Shown here in pieces: positions 51,312 through 60,077 of a stretch of 64,000 nt of DNA. A model generated the notes under the pieces. The model saw nothing but the letters and a program-made list of their open reading frames with translations. It made no database searches and was not told the DNA's origin. The stretch spans positions 1 through 64,000 of the forward strand of contig JAHXIQ010000001.1 of NCBI GenBank assembly GCA_025655555.1. The letters are read 5' to 3'. Position 1 is the stretch's first letter. Every line of letters begins with the position of its first letter. The translations under genes were made by a program, and so were the position numbers. The stretch comes from Candidatus Thiodiazotropha sp. (ex Myrtea sp. 'scaly one' KF741663) (GTDB lineage: Bacteria > Pseudomonadota > Gammaproteobacteria > Chromatiales > Chromatiaceae).

Positions 51312-53768
51312 TTAATCACATCCATTGAGATCAGTAATCCAAGACCGGACCACGGCCAATGCCTGATTGTCGATCTCAGCCGAGCCAAGCGGTGGCATTC
51401 GAACATTACCCAAGCTCTTCATGCGTAGGACCAAAATCGAATTATCCGGGTCACCCGGTTTCAGCAGGACGGGCGTGATCAATCCAAGATTACCCGTCAA
51501 CGGGGCTTGGTTACACAGACCGGTGGCGGTAAGGCTTGCACTCATACGCAGATCGAGATTACCACCTCCCGGGCCGCCTGGCTGATGGCAGTTAGCACAA
51601 TTGGAATGCAGGTAGCTTCTTGCCCGCCGTTCGGCTGAGTAGGCTGTGTCATCAATCGCATAGAAAGCGGTCGACTTCTGCAAGTCTGTGAGTGGAGTCG
51701 TCAACATACCGATGGACTCAAGGGTAATCAGTTGGTTGGCGGTAGCAGAGGGATAGACCAAGTCCCGATTGAGCTGGCCCACTTCAGGCCCCAGAGTGAT
51801 ACCCGACACATCGGTATGGCACAGCAGGCATTCAGTTGGACTGGGGTAGTGCCAGATCTGTCCGGTAATTGACTTGTCCTTGGCATCAGTAAGCAGATCC
51901 GCATCGGTAAGTGTCGCATTCCACTCATAACTATAGCCCCGCCAACCGCTGTTGGCATGCTGTAACAGCAGGCGGGTCTCAACCAATTCGCCGTTCAGTC
52001 GGAAGTGTTTCCCCAATACGCTGCCAGGCGGGTAGACGAATCGTCCCTCTCCATCGATGGAGATGGTGGTGCCTGAGGGTATCGCCATAAAGCGCTCTTT
52101 ATTCGCAAAATCGGACCAGAGCAGCGCATTGATGTCGTAGGGAACGACACTGTCTGAAAAACTTTCCACATCAACACTCTGAAAGCAGCCCCAGCCTGAG
52201 AGTGTGTCAGGTATGACACCTATTGCCGTGGACGTATCTTCTACAATCTTATGAATAGTTCCACCCAGGTGCAGTACGTAAACCTCACCGGACTGATCTT
52301 CGGCAAAGGCGGCGATACTCAGCGTCGTATCGAGTAATTCAGTTGGGGTATAGCCACCTAATCCGTTATCCTCAAGTGACCAGATCTTGCCGGAACCATA
52401 GTCACCATAGAGATAGCGTCCCGACAAAAAAGAGAGATCTGCACCCCGATAGACATAGCCTCCCGTGACAGCAATCCCTTCGCTACGGCCATACTCGGCA
52501 ACAGGAAGAATCAGACCGGTTTGATCACATCCGATGGAGGGAGAGAAACAGTGACTCGCCTCCATGGTATTCCAGCCAAAGTTGCCTCCGGCAGTGATGA
52601 TATCCACCTCTTCATAGGCATTTTGGCCCACGTCTCCCACCCATAGATTCCCGGATAAACGGTCGAAACTCCAGCGCCACGGATTGCGTAGACCATAAGC
52701 GTAGATCTCCGGTGCACCGCCACCAGAGACGAAAGGATTGGTTGGAGGAATCGTGTAGCCACCTGTCCCATTTCCCACATCGATACGCAGCATGCTGCCG
52801 AGCAGGGTTGATGTGTTCTGCCCGTGACCGAGAGGATCACCACCTGAACCCCCATCTCCCAGACCGATGTAGAGCAAGTTGTCCGGTCCAAAATTAATCT
52901 GGCCACCATTGTGATTGCTATAGGGCTGGCTGACGGTCAGGATGATCTGCTCAGAGGCAGGATCCAGCACTTGCGTTGACGTATTCAAAGTAAAACGTGA
53001 AATACGGGATTCCAACCCAGTCACTGGAGAAGCCGTATAGGACAAATAGACGTAACCATTGACAGCGTAGTTGGGGTGAAAGGCCATACCCAACAAGCCC
53101 TTTTCTCCCCCGTAGTCGACCCGATCCTGGATATCAAGAAAGGTGACCACGCTGCTGACCCCGGGATCATTCACAAAACGGACGACCTCACCGGTCTGCT
53201 TGAGGGCAAACCAGACTGAATTATCCCCCGGGGTTTGAAACAAGCCGACCAGTGGATTCAATGACGGCAGTCCGGGATAGGGTGTCAGAAGCCTGATCGA
53301 TGACGATACTGCGGCATCGGCAGGCGCAACACACTGAACATTATTCGCCGGGGGGGCGCTGAGACCGGAGGCACCAGTTGCTTGGGTATTGACCGTTACA
53401 TCCAAGAAATCACTGGCAATCTGACTGCTTGAAGTTACGTCCAGCACGAGCTGATAACTACCGTTGGTGGGAAAAACAGCAGTTGGCGAAGCGATAGCCG
53501 GATCAGACAAGACAATCGGGCCGGGACCACTGATCTGGCGCCACGCATAATCAACCTGGTTCCCCGCAGCCACACCATCAAGGGTAACGCTGGGCTGCAG
53601 ATTCAACGTATCCGGCAGTGCAACCGTTCGTGCAGCACCTGCATCCACTTGCAGGATGGGTTCGCTACCCGGCTGACTCTCCCCACCGCTGCCTCCACCA
53701 CAACCAATCAGCGGGCTGCAAAAAATAACAATTGCCAAGATAAGTTCAATGCGGGATAGGATCTTCAT
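51312..53768 (-). CDS. Lipoprotein glucose/sorbosone dehydrogenase-like protein with two heme c sites
   Basis: Exported lipoprotein of 818 residues. The signal ends in lipobox LIGC. Residues about 38-128 look PKD-like (WRQISGPGPIVLSD). Residues about 150-520 form a beta-propeller of the GSDH/PQQ-dependent sugar dehydrogenase type (GLLGMAFHPNY, NHNGGQINFGPDNLLYIGLG, YAYGLRNPWRWSFD). The last part has two heme c motifs, CLLCH (647-651) and CANCH (724-728), in a domain found fused to such propellers. It would oxidise a substrate at the envelope and pass electrons via its own hemes. It is a single gene beside the transposase. Confidence 0.85.
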   Translation of the reverse strand: MKILSRIELILAIVIFCSPLIGCGGGSGGESQPGSEPILQVDAGAARTVALPDTLNLQPSVTLDGVAAGNQVDYAWRQISGPGPIVLSDPAIASPTAVFPTNGSYQLVLDVTSSSQIASDFLDVTVNTQATGASGLSAPPANNVQCVAPADAAVSSSIRLLTPYPGLPSLNPLVGLFQTPGDNSVWFALKQTGEVVRFVNDPGVSSVVTFLDIQDRVDYGGEKGLLGMAFHPNYAVNGYVYLSYTASPVTGLESRISRFTLNTSTQVLDPASEQIILTVSQPYSNHNGGQINFGPDNLLYIGLGDGGSGGDPLGHGQNTSTLLGSMLRIDVGNGTGGYTIPPTNPFVSGGGAPEIYAYGLRNPWRWSFDRLSGNLWVGDVGQNAYEEVDIITAGGNFGWNTMEASHCFSPSIGCDQTGLILPVAEYGRSEGIAVTGGYVYRGADLSFLSGRYLYGDYGSGKIWSLEDNGLGGYTPTELLDTTLSIAAFAEDQSGEVYVLHLGGTIHKIVEDTSTAIGVIPDTLSGWGCFQSVDVESFSDSVVPYDINALLWSDFANKERFMAIPSGTTISIDGEGRFVYPPGSVLGKHFRLNGELVETRLLLQHANSGWRGYSYEWNATLTDADLLTDAKDKSITGQIWHYPSPTECLLCHTDVSGITLGPEVGQLNRDLVYPSATANQLITLESIGMLTTPLTDLQKSTAFYAIDDTAYSAERRARSYLHSNCANCHQPGGPGGGNLDLRMSASLTATGLCNQAPLTGNLGLITPVLLKPGDPDNSILVLRMKSLGNVRMPPLGSAEIDNQALAVVRSWITDLNGCD

Positions 53769-53860
53769 AGAGAGTTCCCCTTCTCTTCAGCAGCTTTTAT
53801 ATCCGGTCGAGCAGGCTAGATGTGACCAAATGCTATGCCGTAATCCAGTACCAGTCTAAC

Positions 53861-53949
53861 CTAAATCGGCATCATCAATTCAGCATATTCATCAAGTGAA
53901 TGCCGAACTTGTTCAAAGGGAGGAAAATCGACCCGACTCAGGTCAAAGC
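53861..53949 (-). pseudogene. 3' fragment of a lipoprotein gene paralogous to the one at 62994
   Basis: Reading leftward gives DLSRVDFPPFEQVRHSLDEY and then AELMMPI with a stop at 53861. This aligns with DLNRADPPSLGEVRYSLGEF and AELVMPI, the end of the intact lipoprotein at 62994-63539, and the bases beyond the stop are also alike. The upstream part of the gene is missing and is replaced by the AAGGGGTCAGAG boundary of the transposase element at 53950. Confidence 0.75.
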
Positions 53950-53973
53950 ATCAAGGGGTCAGAGTACTTGAAC

Positions 53974-54681
53974 TCACGATTCCCCTACAAATCTCTTGCT
54001 TCTTCTGTCTCCTCCGTGTGGATGCAGTCGTACCCGCCGACCAAGCTGTGACTGAATCTCATCCTTAAAGCGATCGTTACCCAATACCTCATTCCGATTT
54101 GTGCTACTGCGTATTTCTTGCAGTAAATCCGTCTCGATAGGATCCACAAACAGGCCACGGTATGCTCGACATCGCTCATGCTCGTCACCCCCCAATCGCA
54201 GGTACTCCTCATGTACCTCTATATACTTATCTTTGTACCCCAATGCATTGGATGCATAACTTGACCAACGATACGCTTCCGGTGAATTTACCATCCCAGC
54301 CCTGACGGGGTTTAACTCGATGTAACGGTAGCATGTCAGCAAATAGCTTTCGCTTTGTACAACACTTGACTTAAAGCGGCCTTCCCAAAGCGTGCCGGTG
54401 CGCTGATAAACGCCGTTGATATACCGGACGTAGCATCTGCCTAATGATTGCATTACCTGACCAATAGACAAATCGGTTTCAGGCGTCAATAAGAGATGTA
54501 TGTGATTGGTCATTAGGACATATGCGTGAAGCTTACAACCATACTTCTGCATTGCCTCACCCAGCCAATTCAGGTAAGCATGATAGTCGCTATCGTCAAA
54601 GAAAATGGCTGAGCGGTTATTGCCTCGTTGAATAATATGATGCGGCAATCCCGGACAGGTTACTCTTGGCATCCTTGCCAT
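53974..54681 (-). mobile_element. REP-associated tyrosine transposase (RAYT)
   Basis: HUH/Y1-type single-stranded DNA transposase of 235 residues of the TnpA_REP family. It starts MARMPRVTCPGLPHHIIQRG; the metal-binding HxH is in VLMTNHIHLLLTP and the likely nucleophile Tyr is in SLGRCYVRYINGVYQRTG. The Arg/Tyr-rich YRYIELNPVRAGMV is typical. The element is bounded by AAGGGGTCAGAG (53953) and CTCTGACCCCTT (near 54740), which form an inverted pair. It probably mobilises the REP-like palindromes. A partial copy of its 5' end lies at 55168. Confidence 0.9.
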
Positions 54682-54719
54682 AGCTCACCTTATAATCGTA
54701 AATCAGAAACAGTAGGGTA

Positions 54720-55097
54720 TCACATCCCTATTTCAACAACTCTGACCCCTTGCTTGCTGTTGAGGCTTGATACTGATTCTAAAGGTATGAGTGTGTTTGG
54801 TGTGCCTGGAGTTTGAAACTCACGATGTTCTGTTAGTGCCATTAGAAGACTCCATCCCTCATTCTGAGCTTGATTGAGTGCATCCAGAATATCCTGTCTA
54901 TTTGGGCAAAACACCTTTGATTCAGTTTCAGGCACTATGATCGATTTTGACCACAGCTCTAGGTCTGCAGTGTATATCAGTCCATCATGACAGAGCGGCG
55001 CAAATAAGTGATCTTTTTTAGTGCTCCGTAATTTATCGCCACGCGGAGGAGAACCTGACGTTGCGAATGTGATTAAGACGTAATTAAACGGCATCAT
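54720..55097 (-). CDS. Unknown small gene truncated by the RAYT element
   Basis: Frame of 125 residues starting MMPFNYVLITFATSGSPPRG. Most of it reads like a real cytoplasmic protein (FCPNRQDILDALNQAQNEGW, then LLMALTEHREFQTPG), but the last residues KQGVRVVEIGM come from the boundary repeat of the transposase element. So the original C-terminus has been replaced at about 54756. No family is recognised. It may be non-functional. Confidence 0.55.
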   Translation of the reverse strand: MMPFNYVLITFATSGSPPRGDKLRSTKKDHLFAPLCHDGLIYTADLELWSKSIIVPETESKVFCPNRQDILDALNQAQNEGWSLLMALTEHREFQTPGTPNTLIPLESVSSLNSKQGVRVVEIGM

Positions 55098-55167
55098 TTA
55101 TTGCTCACTATCTAGAAGGCCGACTAAACGGACAGGCTATCGCTCCTGGAGGGGCTGTTTTTGATGC

Positions 55168-55382
55168 ATCGTCAAAGAAAATGGCTGAGCGGTTATTGCC
55201 TCGTTGAATAATATGATGCGGCAATCCTGGACAGGTTACTCTTGGCATCCTTGCCATAGCTCACCTTATAATCGTAAATCAGGAATAGCAGGGTATCACA
55301 TCCCTATTTCAACAACTCTGACCCCTTGCTTGACGGAAACAGTAGGGTATCACATCCCTATTTCAACAACTCTGACCCCTTG
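55168..55382. repeat. Satellite copies of the RAYT 5' end and boundary
   Basis: Bases 55168-55332 repeat 54592-54756 almost exactly (codons 1-30 of the transposase plus upstream boundary). A shorter third copy, 55336-55382, repeats GAAACAGTAGGGTATCACAT through CTCTGACCCCTTG. This is a tandem array of partial elements, probably left by abortive or one-ended transposition. Confidence 0.85.
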
Positions 55383-55682
55383 ACTGACCCCTTGATTTCT
55401 CCTTGATTTCTTCCACCCAAAGTTATTTATTTGGCCCAACAAATCCTAAAAACCTGTCTCGATTTTATTTTTTTAGGTGAAAGTGAAGTAGCCGAAACGG
55501 GGTAGTGTATGCGCGAGCAATATCATTTGCTGGCGCTGCATCCAAATGACCGGCCTGCTGGTAACAACTGACCACCTAAACCGGAAAAGGCTGACCAGGG
55601 TGCTGCTATTGACCATCTGACATATAGAAAGTTAAGTACATGGATACAAATAAACTGTCTCCAGAATCCGTATTGTCGGACT
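55383..55682. other. A/T-rich stretch, nothing recognised
   Basis: 300 bases between the transposase satellites and the exported protein gene. A short frame around 55508 (ATGCGCGAGCAATATCATTT) has no full ORF. It may hold decayed element DNA. Confidence 0.3.
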
Positions 55683-56564
55683 TCATTTTATTCCGTCATC
55701 TTCCTTAGCTATTAGTACTCCATTTATAATCCAATGTGGATCATATCCTGTGGCAATTTTTTTTCGCTCTAAGCTACGTGCATTCTGCGTATAAATTGTC
55801 CACTTAGAGAAAGGACCACCTCGAATATAGTTCAGAACAAAATGATTACAATCTGGTGACCAGGAATGTCTATTAACAGTAATTCCTGATGTAAAGTCCC
55901 CGCGCTTCCATGTAAATACAGGCTTTTCGTATCCGCTTGAAACATCTATTATCGATACTTTCGTAAATAGATCGATACTTTTTTTCCAGCGGAGTATTTT
56001 TTTTCTATCATTGCTTATAGCTTCAGATATAACAGTTTTGTTTTTATTCTCATACTCAGCCAGCTTAGCGAATTGACCTACACCGAAGTCTTTTTTAGTT
56101 TTTATATTGCCTGTCAATACAGATAGAGTACCTGCTACCATTTGAGCACGAGCAGCACACCCTTCTAGATCATCACCTTCTCCACAGGCAGGCCCACCAT
56201 CATCTACTCGAATATGGCGGATAAAGTTGAGTGTCACACTGTCATCAGACCACCAACTATCACTCCATTCTGCATGAGGGAGTTCTAGTACTTTTTTCGT
56301 GCCATCGATCAAATTATAAATGGTGGCCAGACAAATGTTCTTTTTTTCACAGCCAGATTTAAAGGCAGCCAAATGCCCTTGATCTGGTGTAATAGTAAAA
56401 TATTCTACATCATTGATAACCACCTGCCTGCCAGATCCATCAGCATTTATCTTTACAAGGGGTGTATTACTTGCCTCGATATCACGAAATAGTATGAAAT
56501 CGCTAGCTATTGCCATTTGCAAAGAAAAGCAAATTAAAATGATAAAACTATATACTAAGCGCAT
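55683..56564 (-). CDS. Exported beta-propeller-like protein coupled to the Rhs gene; candidate immunity protein
   Basis: Protein of 294 residues with signal peptide MRLVYSFIILICFSLQMAIA, so it is periplasmic. It has repeated strands and TolB/PD40-like phrases (YFTITPDQGHLAAFKSGC, WSPDCNHFVLNYIRGG), suggesting a propeller. ATG 56564 lies four bases after the stop of the Rhs gene (TAA-AGTT-ATG), so translation is coupled. In polymorphic toxin systems the gene just after the toxin usually encodes immunity, and an exported one suits a toxin acting in the periplasm. Function is inferred from position only. Confidence 0.7.
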   Translation of the reverse strand: MRLVYSFIILICFSLQMAIASDFILFRDIEASNTPLVKINADGSGRQVVINDVEYFTITPDQGHLAAFKSGCEKKNICLATIYNLIDGTKKVLELPHAEWSDSWWSDDSVTLNFIRHIRVDDGGPACGEGDDLEGCAARAQMVAGTLSVLTGNIKTKKDFGVGQFAKLAEYENKNKTVISEAISNDRKKILRWKKSIDLFTKVSIIDVSSGYEKPVFTWKRGDFTSGITVNRHSWSPDCNHFVLNYIRGGPFSKWTIYTQNARSLERKKIATGYDPHWIINGVLIAKEDDGIK

Positions 56565-56568
56565 AACT

Positions 56569-59500
56569 TTATTGTCCATGTACAAGCTCATCCCACATCG
56601 GGTCTTGCCACGGCGGCACTGGAAGTGGGTATGGAGATTTCGAGGCATCACAGGGTTCATTTGGCCAATTACCTGGATCTTTTAACTTACATGCATTAAT
56701 AGCATTCGCAACACATCGACAACAATTAAACCGACAAAAGCGATAGTGGTCTGCTCCGCATTTTTTCATTTCTCTCCTTAGGCATGCATCATCTTGTGTG
56801 CCGGGTATAGGATTGTATTGTGCACCACCTGGATTTGGATCTGGTCCTACACCTGTATTTGAAAAACTTAAAGTATCATTGTTATTACCATTAAAACGAA
56901 GAAAGCAGTGCCTCGCATATGGCACTGGTGTGGGATAGAAAGGTCGTATTCCAACTTCGCCATATAATCCGTAATAATCAATATTGATAATTGGATTCCC
57001 TTCAACATAGGCATAGGTGTTAATTCCTCCATCTAGACCTATAGGATCAGACTGCAAGTATCTACCTGTTGTCGGATCATAATCCCTAAAGTAGTTGTAA
57101 TAGTTATTCGTTTCCTGATCGAAGTACTGGCCAGGAAACCCCAACGGCATCTCAATCTGTGCCGTCGTGACATTCCGCTCACCAAAGGGTTTGCGTTCCG
57201 CATCCCACACTACTATTTGTTGGCTGTCGGTAGCCTTGACCACCGCGCCCAGGTGATCGGTATGAAGATAGGTAATCGTATCGCCATCAACGCGGCCTTC
57301 AATAACTACTGTCGGTGTAGTGCCTTGTCTACGTATGGCCGCAGGATCTCCCCCCGCTGTACTGACATCCTGGGCAAACAGGTGGCCTTCAAGCTGCAGG
57401 ATGTCGACGGTTTCCAGCACATGACCTGTCTCGCTGTCTTTTGACTGTTCTTCCTGATATTTAAGTTGCTGCTCACCTGCGACAGCCCAGTTCTGATTAA
57501 GGCTGATCTGGCTTAACTGGTAGTTGAGGTCTGCACCGTAAAAGCGGGCTGTACCACTGGTATTCGGACTGTGGATGGCGAGGTAGCCGATGGTCTCTTC
57601 CGGATGACCATTCTGTAGGCTTTCCTGTTCGGAAAGGGATGCCTGAAAGCCGGTTTGACTGAGGTTTCGTGCTCGTACAACACTTGTCTCTAGATCATTA
57701 CGGGTCTGCTGGGTCAGAATGAGGTAGGGCGTAGTCTGAAAGGCTTCACTGAAGCTGATGTCGTGCCATTGCTTTGTACCCGATAGGTTGAAGCGGCCGA
57801 TTTCCCAGGTGCTGCCATCGGCCTGGGGGTATCTGCCCGCCGGTAGGGCCAGGAGTGAGATGTCTTCGACCAGGTGAGCGCCATCCAGATAGTTCCATTC
57901 CTGAACAGAGACATTCGCACTTGTGTTGGTGATGTTACTAAGTGCCACTATGGCACCCTGTGTCCCGTTATTAGTCGGTGGTCCTGCAATCACGACGGGC
58001 TGGCTGATGTGGTTACCGAGGGAGACCTGTTGACTGAGGTGGCTTGTCGATACGGCTTGCAGCAATGTCTGGCTGGTTGGGGTTGTACTCTGCAGCATGG
58101 CAACCGGGGTTTCACCCAGGTAGACATATTCTCGGATGGCCTGGCCCGTTCCGTCATACTCTCCCAGCAGTTGGCCGCTGTCTGCATAGCGGAATCGGGT
58201 GGTGATGCCGTTGACGGTTTTTTTGATGCGTTCGCCTTTGCCGTTGTAGGCGTATTCTGCGGTAACACCGCTTTTGCTAAAACCGGTCAGGCGGTTGCTG
58301 TCGTCGTAGCTGTAGCTGCCGATGAGGCTCTGGATGGTATTGCCCGCAGCGTCGTAGCTGCGGCTGTCGGTGCTGTTGCTGAGAATCTGTTGCAGTTGAT
58401 GGCTGCCGGGGGCGTAGGTGTAGGTATCGGTCTCTGTGCCGTTGGTCAGACTGAGGCGATTGCCGGTGGCGTCATAGCTATAACCGAGATCGCCATAGGC
58501 GCCACTGGCATTGGTGAGTCGATCGAGTTGGTCGTAGCCGAACTGTTGATCCCTAACGGTATTCAGCAAATTGATCCAGTCGGTGATGTTGCCCACCGGG
58601 TCATGCAGGTAGCTGCCTTGCTGGATGCCAGGGACGGTCTGTTCTATCAGGCGGTAGTCCTGATCGTAGATACGCGTGAGGCTGAGGCCGTTGCCATAGT
58701 CATAAGCCTGGATAGGACCAAAGGGGAGCTGTTGGATGTTGCTAATGAGGGGTTGAATGGCGCCATCGGTTTTTGCCAGGCTGAGGCTCTCGATGCTTCT
58801 CTGGGCATCATAGCCATACTCGACAGCTTGGCCTGAGGGATAGGTCAGTCGGGTCAGACGCCCAGTATTGTCGTAAACATAGGTGAAGGTGGTGACGATG
58901 AGATCAGTGCTTGTGCGTATCTTACCGAGTGGCTGGCCAAAGGCGTTATATGTGTAATCCGTAGTGCCTTGGCCGTCTGTCATGCTTGTCAGTCGACCAA
59001 TGCCGTAGATGCCTTGGTCGTAGGTGTAGCTGACGTTGAGGTTGCTGTCGGGGTAGCTGATCTGGGTCAGGCGATTGAGGGCGTCGTAGCTGTAATTGAC
59101 GGTGATGCCTCTGGCATCAGTTTGGGTCAGCCGGTTGCCTGCCTCATCATAGGTGTAGGTAGTGGTACCAGTATCGGGACTGGTCTGGCTGGTCAGATTG
59201 CCCAGGTAGTCGTAACTGTAACTGGTGGTCAGTCCATTGGGATCGGTGACGCTGGTGAGGTTGTCCTGGGTATCGTAGGTATATTGGGTGGTGCCGTTGA
59301 GGGCATCGGTGGTCTGTTGCAACCGATCCAGGGCGTCGTAGGCCTGGGCGGTGGGGTTGAGGTTGGCATCGGTGGCTTCTGTCAGGTTGCCGTTGGCGTC
59401 GTAAGCGTAGCCGGTGGTATGGTTTTGGGCATCAAGGTTCTGGATGAGACGGCCCAGCTGGTTGTAGACTTGCTGTTGATGTTGTTTGAGGGCACCACTG

Positions 59501-60051
59501 GGATCGGTGACCTGTGTCTCCAGGCGATTGCCCATGGCATCGAGGATGTAGTCGATGCGATTACCGGCTCCGTCTTCCATCCTTATCAAGCGATTGGCGT
59601 CGTCGTATTCGTATTTGAGCACGCTACCGTCGGGTGAGGTCACCTGGGTCAGGTTGCCGACGGGATCGTAGGTATAGTTCGTGACTCGGGTATCGGTGCC
59701 ATCGGTGACGCTTTGGCTGATTAATCGGCCACGAGGGTCGTAGGTGAGTTGGGTGGTCAGGCCGTTGGGGTCGATGATTGTGAGCGGGCGGCCGGCGCCG
59801 TCGTGGGTGGTGGTTTGGGTTTCATGGCCGAGGGCGTTGCGGATGAGGATGCGATTACCCTGAATATCGTACTCGTGAGCTGTCACATCAATGACATCTA
59901 TACGAGGACCGTCAATAGTGGCTACCTGCCCTTCTGGGGTGTAGGTATAGCTGGTGATCCGGGCGGCCTGCGCATCAGCGGCCATGATCCCCATTCCGGC
60001 AACAGCCGACAGTAGCGCTTTTCTGAAATAAGCCTTGATGAGATGTGACAT
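56569..60051 (-). CDS. Exported Rhs/YD-repeat protein with cysteine-rich C-terminal tip
   Basis: Protein of 1160 residues with its own signal peptide (ending near DAQAARITSY). Many YD repeats (for example YDPVGNLTQVTSPDGS) run to about residue 650. An inserted domain at about 690-830, with LPAGRYPQADGSTWEIGRFN and FQTTPYLILTQQT, looks lectin-like (H-type). The conserved core end DPIGLDGGINTYAYVEGNP is at 1002-1020. The variable tip (about 1028-1160) has nine Cys, with His1048 in YARHCFLRF and the cluster CRFNCCRCVANAINAC at 1106-1121. It starts 26 bp after the gene for the N-terminal Rhs half. Confidence 0.85.
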   Translation of the reverse strand: MSHLIKAYFRKALLSAVAGMGIMAADAQAARITSYTYTPEGQVATIDGPRIDVIDVTAHEYDIQGNRILIRNALGHETQTTTHDGAGRPLTIIDPNGLTTQLTYDPRGRLISQSVTDGTDTRVTNYTYDPVGNLTQVTSPDGSVLKYEYDDANRLIRMEDGAGNRIDYILDAMGNRLETQVTDPSGALKQHQQQVYNQLGRLIQNLDAQNHTTGYAYDANGNLTEATDANLNPTAQAYDALDRLQQTTDALNGTTQYTYDTQDNLTSVTDPNGLTTSYSYDYLGNLTSQTSPDTGTTTYTYDEAGNRLTQTDARGITVNYSYDALNRLTQISYPDSNLNVSYTYDQGIYGIGRLTSMTDGQGTTDYTYNAFGQPLGKIRTSTDLIVTTFTYVYDNTGRLTRLTYPSGQAVEYGYDAQRSIESLSLAKTDGAIQPLISNIQQLPFGPIQAYDYGNGLSLTRIYDQDYRLIEQTVPGIQQGSYLHDPVGNITDWINLLNTVRDQQFGYDQLDRLTNASGAYGDLGYSYDATGNRLSLTNGTETDTYTYAPGSHQLQQILSNSTDSRSYDAAGNTIQSLIGSYSYDDSNRLTGFSKSGVTAEYAYNGKGERIKKTVNGITTRFRYADSGQLLGEYDGTGQAIREYVYLGETPVAMLQSTTPTSQTLLQAVSTSHLSQQVSLGNHISQPVVIAGPPTNNGTQGAIVALSNITNTSANVSVQEWNYLDGAHLVEDISLLALPAGRYPQADGSTWEIGRFNLSGTKQWHDISFSEAFQTTPYLILTQQTRNDLETSVVRARNLSQTGFQASLSEQESLQNGHPEETIGYLAIHSPNTSGTARFYGADLNYQLSQISLNQNWAVAGEQQLKYQEEQSKDSETGHVLETVDILQLEGHLFAQDVSTAGGDPAAIRRQGTTPTVVIEGRVDGDTITYLHTDHLGAVVKATDSQQIVVWDAERKPFGERNVTTAQIEMPLGFPGQYFDQETNNYYNYFRDYDPTTGRYLQSDPIGLDGGINTYAYVEGNPIINIDYYGLYGEVGIRPFYPTPVPYARHCFLRFNGNNNDTLSFSNTGVGPDPNPGGAQYNPIPGTQDDACLRREMKKCGADHYRFCRFNCCRCVANAINACKLKDPGNWPNEPCDASKSPYPLPVPPWQDPMWDELVHGQ

Positions 60052-60077
60052 ATCCCTATCCTGATAGTTTCCGGTGT

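Noticed and set aside
55168-55382. Possible CRISPR array
   Set aside because: The repeats are partial copies of a transposase 5' end of unequal length, without regular spacers; no cas genes are present.
57874-59637. Long plus-strand frames opposite the Rhs gene (320 and 222 residues)
   Set aside because: Low-complexity Val/Gly/Ala-rich translations are the antisense of repeated YD codons, not genes.
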